Positions 10,563 through 20,523 of a stretch of DNA of 64,000 bases are shown piece by piece. The notes under the pieces were generated by a model. It was not told where the DNA came from and did no database searches. It saw nothing but the letters and a program-made list of their open reading frames with translations. Source of the DNA: Thozetella sp. PMI_491 (taxonomy: Eukaryota; Ascomycota; Sordariomycetes; Chaetosphaeriales; Chaetosphaeriaceae). Position numbers and translations under genes: made by a program. The stretch's first letter is position 1. Each line of letters opens with the position of its first letter. The stretch is from the NCBI GenBank assembly GCA_021432635.1, contig MU270096.1, positions 194,077 to 258,076 of the forward strand. Direction: 5' to 3'.

Positions 10563-12359
10563 TTACACGCGACAAAGCCCGGCCTCGTCCCACTCCTCGC
10601 TACCGACCCCACGCCGAGTGATGAACAGCGCCCGTGGGTCCCACTTCCGCTTAACCTTCAGCAGCCTTGGGTAATTGGCGCCCCAGAATGACTGTTGGAA
10701 GTTGATCTCGCCCGGGTCCGCCTCGTTCAGATAGGCCCCCATATCGGGCTCGAGGGCCTTCATCAAGGGGCTCTGCTGGTACGTGAGGCGGTCCGTGAAC
10801 ACCTTCTGCTCCGCCAGCGTGGCGTTATGGCCCCAGGATGTTCCCCAGGCGATGTGCGTCACCGCCCGTCGCCACGCCGGGTTCACCGCCGAGTCGCTCG
10901 TGTTGCGCGCTACTAGACCGCCTGCCACGACGTGGCCGATGAACGACTGGCCAGGCGCCAGCGCGCCGATCTTCGTCATGGCGTCTACCAGCTTCGACGG
11001 GCCGTCCGGCGACGACAGGAAGGCGTGCGAGACGAGGCGCGAGGCGGGCCGGCTGACCACCCCCGCGGAGTCCGAATCGCCTGTCAGGGTCAGGGCGAAG
11101 AGATATTTCGACTCCGGGACCAGGTCAGACCTGTATACTACTGACGCACCCGTGTCGTTGAAGCTCTTGACAGTAGAGGACCAGACTCGGTCCCCATAGG
11201 CTACGTCGGAGACGTTGGAGAAGAACAGCGCGATGGTGGCGACCCCCATCCCGTCCGAGGTGGCTGACGGGTTGAGGAAGTAGTAGCCTGACGCACCCGC
11301 GTCGTTCATGGCCGGCAGGTTTGCGTGGAAGACCCGCAGGGCCTCCCAGTATGCCGTCGCGTTGGACGTGGCGAGTATTACACTGGTTGAGATGACCGGA
11401 ATCTCTGGGAAGGTCCGGAGGGTCACGCTGGTGACAACGCCGAACGTTCCGCCGCCGCCGCCGCGGAGGGCCCAGAACAGGTCTTTGTTCTTATATTGGT
11501 TCGCGACGACAAGATCTCCCTATCCCGGCAGAATATTAGTTGGTGGCTTGCGCATGGTCAACAGATGGCCGTGGCTTACCGTAGCCGTCACGACCCGAAA
11601 CTCGAGTGCGTTGTCTGCGGCCAACCCTTTCCAGCCCCCGAACGGTGAGTGGCCACCGCCTTGGACATAGCCGCCCGCGGCGCCGACCGTGTGAGACAGC
11701 CCGGCAATGACGGTGACGTTCTGCGCCGCGACCGCGTCGTACAGGTGCTTGAGCACAACGCCCGCGCCGATGGTAACAGCCGGGCCTTCCGAGGCGCGTC
11801 CCCCCTCGGGCACGAAGCTGTCTGTGAAATTCGTGCTGTTAAGCGAGAAGGTCGCGATCTGAAACGACTCCGGGGCCGAAGACCGCCCGAGGAAGCAGTG
11901 GCCGGTATTCTTGATGGCGAGGCGCAAGTCGTGCTGCCGGGCGAACCGCACCGCGGCTTGGATGTGGGCCTCGTTCTGCACAACGGCCGAGTAGAGCGAG
12001 ATACGGCCCTGTCCGCAAGGCCGGTCGCGCGCGGTGTCGACGTCGCAGCTCTCGTTTCGCTCCGGCCAGGCCTCCCAGTTCGTCCACTGGACAGCGCCCG
12101 GCTGGGTTATCCGCCAGGCGGATTCGTTGGACATGGTCGTCACCGCGCTGCAGGCGGCGGCGTCGTAGGTCGGATCGTGGCACACATAGGCAATAGGGCG
12201 GACTGCCTGGAGGTGGCCGTCGAGAGAGGCGTTCAGGTGTTTCCACTGGCGGGTTGAAGGCCAGCAGGGGTCTGTGGGGCGGCAGCGGCAGCGACAGCTT
12301 GCCGAGGCCGTCGCCAGGGAGGCCAGGGAGAGCACGAGGAGCTTTAATTTGGAATACAT
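10563..12359 (-). CDS. Secreted BBE-like FAD-linked oxidase
   Basis: Two exons (12359-11580 and 11519-10563) give 578 residues. A signal peptide (about 1-20) is followed by a Cys-rich start, CRCRCRPTDPCWPS, as in fungal isoamyl-alcohol-oxidase (MreA)-like proteins. The PCMH-type FAD domain (PF01565) shows IKNTGHCFLGRS, where His is the likely 8-alpha flavin anchor, and AGLSHTVGAAGGYVQGGGHS. In bicovalent berberine-bridge enzymes the second anchor is a Cys in a GVCPTVG-like motif. Here that position reads GLSHTVG, so flavin is probably bound through His alone. The C-terminal BBE domain (PF08031) is seen as YLNEADPGEINFQQSFWG and RKWDPRALFITRRGVGSEEW. It likely oxidises an alcohol or a secondary metabolite outside the cell. 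It runs in the same direction as the adjacent MFS drug transporter. Confidence 0.9.
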
Positions 12360-13147
12360 AACGAACCAGCCTCGGTGACCGAGCCTTGTGTGCTATCTAC
12401 ATAATTGCTATGAGCTACGGTGGTGGTTGTCTATGGAGCCTTTTATATTTGGTCAAATCGAGCCGTCCCATGGCGGCGCCATGAAGCTTCTGCACCTCGT
12501 TTGCCGTATGAAGGTCGCCAAAGAGAGCCTACCGAGGGCTAAGTCGTAAGTACATCATCCTCCATAGCCACCAAGGCACCCTAAGCTAGAACGCGTATAC
12601 CGCCAGTCCATCGGGCCACACAGATCGTCGGGCGGGCCAGGGAAGCTAACCCGAATGAGATCTATAGCGCGAATGGTTCAAAAACAGCGGGACCCTACCG
12701 AGTATAGGGAGTGGCGCAAGGGATGCGAAATACGTCGGAGCTGCATTGCACCGATCTGAGAGCCCCGGGCTGACTTTTGGGGGGGCCTTCTACCAATCAG
12801 CGAGGGCGATCTCTGTACCAAGCATACGCACTGCATGCCGAGGTGTGAGGCTGAATCGAGGGTTTCCTATCCAAGCAATTTCCACCATGACCGTCCTGAG
12901 AGTAAGATGGACCTAGGGTCGGATCGCTTCAAGCAATCCAACAGCTAGGTTCCGAAATTTGCTGAGAGTGGGTTATAGGGAAGGGTTGTACGAGAGGGGC
13001 TTAGAAGTGACTCATAAAAATATGCCGTGTTGATTGTTCTATCGATATATGCATTCGCCAGCCCCGAACGAGGAATCTGGTCGGGGGGTATCATTCTAGT
13101 ATGAGAGAAAAGAAAGCCAATTGAATACTCCGTCCTTAGCAAGCCAA
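12360..13147. other. Intergenic stretch upstream of the BBE-like gene
   Basis: It holds the promoter of the oxidase on its left and the 3' end of the MFS drug transporter on its right. Apart from a TATA box, listed separately, nothing is recognised. Confidence 0.5.
12441..12447 (-). promoter_or_regulatory. TATA box of the BBE-like oxidase gene
   Basis: On the minus strand the sequence reads AATATAAAAGG. It lies 82 bp before the ATG at 12359, which leaves room for a leader of about 50 nt. Confidence 0.6.
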
Positions 13148-14978
13148 CTAGTTGTATACTGAGCCCCTCGACCACTTGGATCTCGCCCGAATCTGCTTGC
13201 CATATCTATAGAAGACGAAAGGCACTGGGATGAGCAGGGCCGCGAACCCACCAGTGATGCTCGATCCTGGCCCCACGCCGAGGTTGTGATAGAGCGGCCC
13301 GACGACCAGGGGGAACGCGCCTGCAAAGCAAGAGCGGAGGAAAGTATTTGCCGCCACGGCCGACGCGGCGTACTGCTGGAAGGTGTCGACCAAATAGTTC
13401 AAGGCGGCTTGGAAGATGGTGAAGAAACCCGTGCCGACCATCACCAGGCCGATACACGGGACAATCCAATGAATGTCTGGACCGGCAGTCCAGCCCATGA
13501 GAAACTGGCCGCCGGAAAAGAGGAAGGATCCGACCATCATTGGGGGTAACCGCTTCTCTGGAACGGGCTTGTTGCCCGCCGCGTGGTATGCTTTGTTGTA
13601 TAGTGTCTGGTTGAAGACGTTGGCTGCTGCGCCGAGTATGGCGCCTAGAAGAGTGCAGAGGAAGGGAAGCGTGGAAGCAAAGGGGCTCCATCCCCGGACT
13701 TCATGAAAGATGAAGGGAATGCTGCCGAGCTGCATATACAGGATTCCGTAGCAGAAAGAGGCGTAAAGGGCGACCAGGAAGCAGATGGGCGTGCGCAGGA
13801 GCTGGATCGGACGCACCAGGAACTTCTTGGAAAGCTCCTTGATGCTCACATCCCACTCCTCGAATTTGGCGTGGAGAGCCCAGTTCCCCGAGTCATGGCG
13901 CAGGCGTCGGGCTTTGTATACGAGAAGCTTGGGCGGGTACGTCTCGTCGATAAACACGACGGCGAACACCAGCACAAACGCCTGCAGGATACCGGTGATG
14001 TATTCGGTCCAGCGCCAGCCCAGAGATGGCTGCGCCACCACCGCAGCGGACACGATCGGGCCTGGTGATGACAGTTAGCGCCGCTTATCAAGGTATATCT
14101 ACGGGGTTTGGTTGTTTTAACTAACCTAGTACTGGACCGCCGACCACGGCCATAGCATATCCAGCCATCGCGATACCTCGCCAAGCAGGAGAATACAGAT
14201 CGCCGAGCACGCCTCCCGTGTTCGTCACTGGCGCCGACGAGAAGAAGGCGCCAAAGAATCGGGTCAGCATCAAGGTCTGGAAGTCCTTCGCCGTAGCGCT
14301 GCCGAAGCTGAAGGCGATGGCGACGAACATGGGCGCCAGCACCGCGGCCCGGCGGCCGTAGACTTCGCTCAGCGGAGCCCATAGCAGGGGCCCGATGCCG
14401 AAGCCGAGCAGGAACAGCGTGGTGCCTAGGGTCGCCACCTGCGAGCCGACACCGAACTCCTCGGCGATCTGTAGCGTCCCCGCCGAGTACGCCGAAGAGG
14501 CCCAGGTCGCCGTCATGGTGACCAGGCCGTATAGAAGCGTGGTGGAGACCTTCCTGTGGGTCGGCCAGTTGATGGGACGGTATTCGTCGTCCGGGCCGTC
14601 GAAGTCGACCAGCTCCGCTCGTCCGGTCGGCTGGTGGGTTAAGGGATGGGTGAATTGCGGGACGGGCCGGGACCGGATCCGGGAGATGGCCGTGTCTCGC
14701 CTGGATATCGTCCTCGCGAGGCTCAGGCCACTTGCTGTAGCGGTACCTCTCCGAGACAGGCTGGGGCGGAGGTCTTGGCGGGTGGGCCGATGTCCATCGT
14801 CGTCTTCTTGGGTGTCCTCATCCTCACTCGGTAGATCGCTGTCGCTCGGGAGGTGGTCAGAACTATTATCCTTCTCGCTTGCGGACGCCCGCAGCGGGGA
14901 TTCGGTTTCGGTTTCTCGTGAGCGCGCGCCGTCCGTGTCTGGTGCAACGGCGGGTGCGGATGTGGCTGGTACGGACAT
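13148..14978 (-). CDS. DHA1-family MFS multidrug/polyamine transporter
   Basis: Two exons (14978-14126 and 14061-13148) give 588 residues. A long hydrophilic N-terminus of about 130 residues, with acidic serine-rich and arginine-rich parts, ends in PINWPTHRK, the usual entry to TM1 in fungal DHA1 transporters. Motif A is GPLLWAPLSEVYGRR and the antiporter motif C region includes APVTNTGGVLGDLYSP and MAVVGGPVLGPIVS, which spans the splice site. The central loop is followed by LYMQLGSIPFIFHEVRGWSP and a late block SCFAGAFPLVVGPLYHNLG. These are typical of TPO1/FLU1-like drug or polyamine exporters in the plasma membrane. The frame upstream of 14978 stays open to 15203 but lacks conservation. 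The neighbours, an oxidase and a methyltransferase, make a role in exporting a small metabolite possible. Confidence 0.9.
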
Positions 14979-15847
14979 GGCGAGAAGAATTCGATCCGCC
15001 AGTCTGGAACGCGAGTGAATACAGCAGTGATTAGCTCGGCGATCTTCTGTCTCACCGTAAGAAAGAAGATTCTCTGTGAGTTTATATCGATCGATGACTC
15101 GAGGTAGCACACCACGCCTTCCTTTGTCGCCGACAGCGTGCGCCCCCCGGGACCGACGACGGCCCGTAGAGGTGCCGGACAGTGGAGCTGCCAATGACGT
15201 CAATGACCAAACCCTGAGTCGACATCTCTACCGAGCGCGACGATTCGCCAATTCGTGGTCATCTGACAATCCGCCACTCCGGGCACGCCGCCACCAGGGG
15301 TCCAAATGGGATCTATACCGAAAATTTTGGGCAGGAGGCGGTGCAGTAGTTAGAGGTCAGCGGATCAATTGATACCGATGCCGGAACGCGGAATCTCGAA
15401 TCACTGGCCGGGAGAGTCCAATGGCGAATTGGCACAAAGAGTCTACGAGTAAACACACACACATGCCTACCTTACATATACGGCATATACAGGGCCTATA
15501 CTATGCCAAGCCCAAGGTCGCATCCAATCATTAGTAGGTAAGTTAATGTACAGCGAATCGTCCAGTTCTACTAACAAACCCATGCCGGCCAAGGATGAGG
15601 CTGGTCTTGCGGGAAATCGTAGCCGCAATATAGGGTTCTTCGGATAGTTGCAGGGCGTTAGCTTGCATCCGACGCACGGTATTCGGGCAGCTCATTGTGT
15701 AACTGCCGCTGGCAGACAGCTGCAAGCCAGCTAAGTAGCGCTCACTAGAAAACGGGAGTAGAGCGAGCGGGTGGAGAGCGAAGCGGGGTCTTGACGGCAC
15801 AATGTAGCCGTTTGATCCGACATAAGTTCATGCAGCGACTATAACTT
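14979..15847. promoter_or_regulatory. Divergent promoter: MFS exporter / methyltransferase
   Basis: The two genes start 869 bp apart and point away from each other. No ORF in between has recognisable content. I see no clear TATA box or regulator site, so co-regulation is suggested only by the arrangement. Confidence 0.45.
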
Positions 15848-16711
15848 ATGTTGATGATGGCTGAAGAGCAGACCAACTACACGCAAGGCTATTCCGAAGC
15901 CACGGTGAGCAGCCATGCATCCAGAACCATAGAAACTGACGCGGCTTTCTTGCGGCAGCACATCAAGCCCACCGACCACATCCTCGACGTTGGCTGCGGT
16001 CCGGGGACCATCACAGTCGGCTTCGGCCATCTCGTGCGCCAGGGTTCCGTGACTGGGATCGACATTTCGGATTTCATTCTACGTCAGGCACGAGAAGCGG
16101 TCGACAAGATCGGCAGCGGTGAGTCCGCTCGGCTCCCGATCGACTTCGTCCAAGCAGACCTGCTAGCCGGCCTCCCGTTCCCAGACGCCAAGTTCGACGT
16201 TGTCTTCAGCTCCCAGCTCTTCCCCCATCTCGCAACTGCTGAGACCCGTCTGCGGGCGCTCACCGAGATGCGCCGTGTTCTCAAGCCCGGCGGCATCCTT
16301 GCCACTCGCGACGCCGCCGAGCTGCACTTCTACCCGCGCAGCTACGGGCTCGATCGCCTCTGGACGGGCAACATGGCGCGAACGCTCCGGCGGGGCGAGA
16401 GCGACCAGAGCTTCCCAGGCGGGGGCATGCCGGCCCTGTATCGCCAGGCGGGGTTCGGCTCTGCCTCGAGTAAGCTCGAGGTCGGAGCTGGGACGACCGT
16501 ATTTTCCGGCGGGGAGGCGCGGCGTTGGTACGCGGCGCGAAACCTGGGCCGCCTGCAGCCACAGGATCCCTATCGGGCAAGCTGGCTTCAGGCCGGTGTG
16601 TCAGAGGGGGAGATCACCGAGACCATCGAGGCGCTGCAGCGCTGGGCCGAGGACGAGGACGCGTGGTACGTGGCGCTCCAGGCCGAGGTACTGGGGTGGA
16701 AGGACGTCTAG
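15848..16711 (+). CDS. SAM-dependent methyltransferase (class I)
   Basis: An intronless 287-residue protein. The SAM-binding fold is clear: motif I DHILDVGCGPGTIT at about residue 45, motif II acidic loop VTGIDISDFIL, motif III DFVQADLLAGLPFPDAKFD and post-motif VLKPGGILATRD. This is the Methyltransf_11/25 (UbiE/COQ5-like) layout found in many fungal small-molecule methyltransferases. The C-terminal part, with Arg/Trp-rich AARNLGRLQPQDPYR, resembles fungal proteins of this family and may close over the substrate. Three start codons lie within ten bases (15848, 15854, 15857); the first is given. There is no targeting signal, so it is probably cytosolic. The substrate is unknown. Divergent pairing with the exporter favours secondary metabolism over ubiquinone synthesis. 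Confidence 0.88.
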   Translation: MLMMAEEQTNYTQGYSEATVSSHASRTIETDAAFLRQHIKPTDHILDVGCGPGTITVGFGHLVRQGSVTGIDISDFILRQAREAVDKIGSGESARLPIDFVQADLLAGLPFPDAKFDVVFSSQLFPHLATAETRLRALTEMRRVLKPGGILATRDAAELHFYPRSYGLDRLWTGNMARTLRRGESDQSFPGGGMPALYRQAGFGSASSKLEVGAGTTVFSGGEARRWYAARNLGRLQPQDPYRASWLQAGVSEGEITETIEALQRWAEDEDAWYVALQAEVLGWKDV

Positions 16712-17408
16712 GCTTTCATGGGAACGGCTGGGCCTGCGCATGCCGGAGCGAACAGGCGGCCGTGTCACGGGTTACGCCAAAACCTTCTCCTGACGGCACC
16801 CGGACAGCCCCTTTTCGGGTGTTCCGGATCTGCATCCCTCCACGAACCATAAACGGAGGATGTGTTCCGTCCACGGCCCCGGGAGCGGGTTCGTGGTAAA
16901 TATCCATGCCGTGCCGTCGATCCTCCCGTCTCGCGAGCCGCTGTCAACATTGCAGTGAGACAGCCCTAGGCATCACAAAATTTCAAAGGACGCACACTGG
17001 AAGTAAATGATATAAGAAATCATAATAAAATCTCAACTTGGCAAGGAGGCGGCATCTGTTCCCAAGACCAAGACCCTTGGCTCCTATCTGTTCCCCATCT
17101 CGTTGGCGAGTTTTCTTCAACACAGAGCTGCCCAGCCGGCTATAGTACGTAACCCGTCCATGACAAGAAACCAAGAGAGGCTCAGCTCCACTTAAGTCCA
17201 TGCGTGATGGTCATCCCTCATTGCCATGAAACCGAGACACGGCTTAGCCTTGTCCTTGTTGTGGTAAGATGATAGGTATCTACGGTCTTGGCATTAGCCG
17301 CCTTCTTGCTCCCGTGCCCCGTTATCTCTAAGCCCTAGTGTTCCCGGGACCCTCTCCACTCGTGTATTCTCTGTCCTCACGCAGCTGCGGCCACAAGACT
17401 GGGTACAC
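16712..17408. other. Intergenic stretch
   Basis: It contains the methyltransferase 3' region, with an AT-rich part near 16980-17035, and the promoter of the SET-domain gene. Nothing else is recognised. Confidence 0.5.
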
Positions 17409-18810
17409 ATGGCGCGTCCTACTCTTCTGGCCTTCGCTTACTTGTCCCTCTGCCCTTGCTTCCTAGCAAGCGTGCTTTCCGCACAGGACCAGGGGCTCGG
17501 AGAGTGCAGAAGCCCGCTGGCTGGGCTCATCCTTCAACCGAAGCGTGTCTGCACGCTCGCCATCAACGAGAAAGTCGGGTCGGAGCCTCGAAGATGGGCT
17601 CCGTGGACGCACCAGCCGTACTGCGCCGGGACTGACTACTGCGTGTACACCAATGCCTTATTCCACGGCGGCGTGAGCTTCATCGCCACGCCCGAGAGGG
17701 CTGCTGCCACATTCGCTACCCTCGAGCCAATGCTGCATGGAGCGCCCCCGGGGGCGGCTCCAGTCAACACATCGACTCCTTTCGACGTCCGAGACATTCC
17801 CGGCAAGGGAAAGGGTCTGATTGCGTCGCGCCGGATCGCCAAGGGGGAGCTGCTGCTGGTCGACTACCCAAGATTCATAGCCGACACGCATTTCCCTCTG
17901 CGCACGAAGCGGGAACGGGGCCGACAGCTCTTGCAGCGGGCGGCCGACCAAGTGGCTGATCCGGAACAGCTTTTAAACCTGGCTCGGAGCGGTGCAGAAG
18001 GCGCCCACGCGATCGAGGATGTTATGCGAACTAACTCGTTTTCCGTCACCATCGACGACAAGTTCTTTATGGGCATGTTTCCCAATATCGCGGTAAGGAT
18101 AGCTCCAAAAGTATCGTAGAGTTGCGCTGGAGCTGACGCTGTCTCTAGCGAATCAACCATGCCTGTAACCCAAAGTAGGCCGATTATACCCTTCTGCGCT
18201 CGATACGGGGCTTCAGCTAACCATCTAATTTAGTGCATTCACACGGTTCTCTGAAAAGGCACTCTCCAGTTCGGTCATGGCCTTCCGCGACATCAACAAG
18301 GGGGAAGAGATCACTCTTAGCTGTATGTGTCGATATTCGGAATCTAGGGCCGAGGTAGAGTAGCGATAGCACGATCTTGCTGACGGTACCTACACAGATA
18401 CCGACTTCGGTTTGACCCGTGACGAGCGCCAGACCCGCCTTCAGCAGAACTGGGGCTTCACATGCACATGTGCCCTCTGCTCAGCTTCGAACAAGAGCAC
18501 GGCAATCTCGGACGACCGGCGCCAACGCATCCGCGAGATCCAAGGCCGCGTGGCGGAGAGGCTGCAGAAGAAAAAGTTCCGCGACGCCATCAAGCTCAAC
18601 CACGAGCTCCTCAAGCTCATCAGGGAGGAACAGCTCATCCCACACCTCGGCGAGCACTACCACGTCATGGCGCAGCTGTATCTTGCGGCGAAGGACCGCA
18701 CGAACGGTAAGAAGTACGCGCGGCTGGCGTTGGCAGATCTGGAGGCGTACGGAGGCCCCGATGCGGCAGCCACGATGGAGGAACTGCGGGAAGTGCTGCG
18801 GTTGCTGTGA
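17409..18810 (+). CDS. SET-domain protein with N-terminal signal peptide
   Basis: Four exons (17409-18092, 18149-18174, 18234-18322, 18398-18810) give 403 residues. The first 25 residues form a convincing signal peptide (MARPTLLAFAYLSLCPCFLA), followed by about 90 residues with several cysteines. The SET domain begins at DIPGKGKGLIASRRIAKGEL. It continues with RINHACNPNAFTRFSEKA, the SAM-binding NHxCxPN signature, and INKGEEITLSYTD, which carries the active-site Tyr, and closes with the post-SET cysteines NWGFTCTCALC. A helical, possibly TPR-like tail follows. The 26-bp exon 2 encodes only RINHACNP, so a gene finder could easily miss it. The family methylates lysines or is catalytically divergent. 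A secretory SET protein is unusual; N-terminal misprediction is possible, but no other ATG-led exon is obvious. Confidence 0.85.
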
Positions 18811-20273
18811 CGTCCTCAGTCCGCCCAGCGGCAGCGTGAAGTTGGTGTAGTCGGCGACGCAATCGGCGGCGAAGCGACGACAGGCAGAGGGGGCAAACGA
18901 GGGGCGGCAGGCGCTGAGCTTGTATAAGCAAGGTACCAGTGCTTGAATTAGAAGCTCAACTACGGACGTACCAACAACTACCAACTTAGGTAACAAGATT
19001 GCCAACGCAATGCCGCCGGGGAGACGCCAAGAACTGGCATACCAAATAGGCAAGCGTCGCCTTCCACGCGAACCAACATCCCTGTTCAATCGTGCATGCC
19101 CCACAAGCCCCGTCTAAATACACGGCGCAGCCAATCAGGCGACGCTGCGAGACCCTCTTCAGCCTCTTACACCGTGCTGTGAACCTGGAATCCCCCAACC
19201 CAGCTATTGTCTTGGTTGCCCACCCAAGAAGCTGGTCGACGGCCTTGGGTCGAAACAGGTAATTAGTTGCCTGTATGGCATGATAGTTACACTGACTGTG
19301 CCATATCTAGGCTCCGGGGCATGGACATGACTGGGTCAACAATGAGCGTAGCTCGTACGGAAGGCAAAAGCTTGAGGCTTGGATGGATATTATGGGTATT
19401 CATTCGATACCAACAAAGAATCTCTGGGCTAAACTAGCTAAGAAGGAAAAGGAAAAAAAGCTCAAGACAATGAATAAAGCAGGGAAGCAGATGAAGAATC
19501 ATGTCATGATAGCCCCGAGGGTTGAGGGTTGCAGAGGGGACAACAACAATCTGCTCCTATAGGGCTTACCTTAGAAGATCTCTGCTGTGGGTGGTCAGGT
19601 TTTGAATGTGGCTATGCAGTTTTGGGCGGATGCGGGACAGCCGTTTACCACGCCAAATAGTCCCTATCCTGTTAAACATCCTCTGAGCTTCTCGTAGGAT
19701 CCAGACTGTGGGACTTCCCCGCCCTGTCGTGAAGCTATCGTTGTTCGGTAGACATAGACACCGGTCTTGATCCAAAACATGCCCGCTCGTTTGGACACGG
19801 CCATCGTGGTATCTAGACAGCGTGATACTAGTAGACGGCATCTATGAGTAGAGTAGATCTTGGTTTCGGGGAACGAGGCGGCCAATGGTGACCGCCGTCA
19901 CCGGGGCACATGGCCCCACGACCCGGCCGCTCGCTTGCTCGCTCCCCCACTTAACATCTAAGACATTCGGAGGATTTAGAACTTTAGGCGATGAGACTGA
20001 GAAGAAAAATGCAAAGACCCTGTCTGGCAGTGACTGGATGCAGCTATGGACAAACTTATGGATCTTCGACCAGCCCTTCCGGTGCGCTGGCCGCTGATCG
20101 CGCGGAGGCAGTGGAAGAGCAGCCGGCTGCTGGGCCTCACGCGCGCCTGGTTAGTTTGCAATACTTATTTGAGTATGGGAATACACGAGCCTGGGGTGGG
20201 AGGGGGCCACGACCTGCATGGCCGCCACGGAGGCCTACAAGAGCCGGGGTGACGGGACTCGTGCGAGCTCGCG
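18811..20273. other. Intergenic stretch
   Basis: No gene is recognised in 1.5 kb. Frames such as 19566-19841 (minus) are short and featureless. An A/G-rich patch at about 19437-19465 precedes nothing obvious. Confidence 0.5.
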
Positions 20274-20279
20274 TATAAA
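20274..20279 (+). promoter_or_regulatory. TATA box of the aspartic protease gene
   Basis: TATAAA in CTCGCGTATAAAGAG lies 250 bp before the ATG chosen at 20524. Transcription from about 20305 would still include the in-frame ATG at 20371, so it does not by itself decide the start. Confidence 0.55.
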
Positions 20280-20523
20280 GAGAAGCCTGCCTCCGAGAAC
20301 GACCAAAGACTGGTTTCCTTCCAGATTATAGAAAAAGAGCAAGCGAAGAGAACCACAGTATCTGATCTATTTGGAGTTAATACGCCAGTCATTTAAGCGA
20401 TACGCGCGCTGTGAATCCGGCCAGAGCAAGCGTCTCCCACACCGGCCGCCCTTGCTCCACGGGTACAACCACGGCCACTTACCACGCCCTCATCCTTCCT
20501 CACGCCCCGTGTTCCACGACACC

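Noticed and set aside
14979-15203. Upstream extension of the DHA1 transporter to 15203
   Set aside because: The extension is poorly structured and Arg/Ser-rich, and the ATG at 14978 gives a normal family N-terminus.
20371-20523. Earlier ATG for the aspartic protease
   Set aside because: It would put 51 Arg/His/Pro-rich residues before a good signal peptide.
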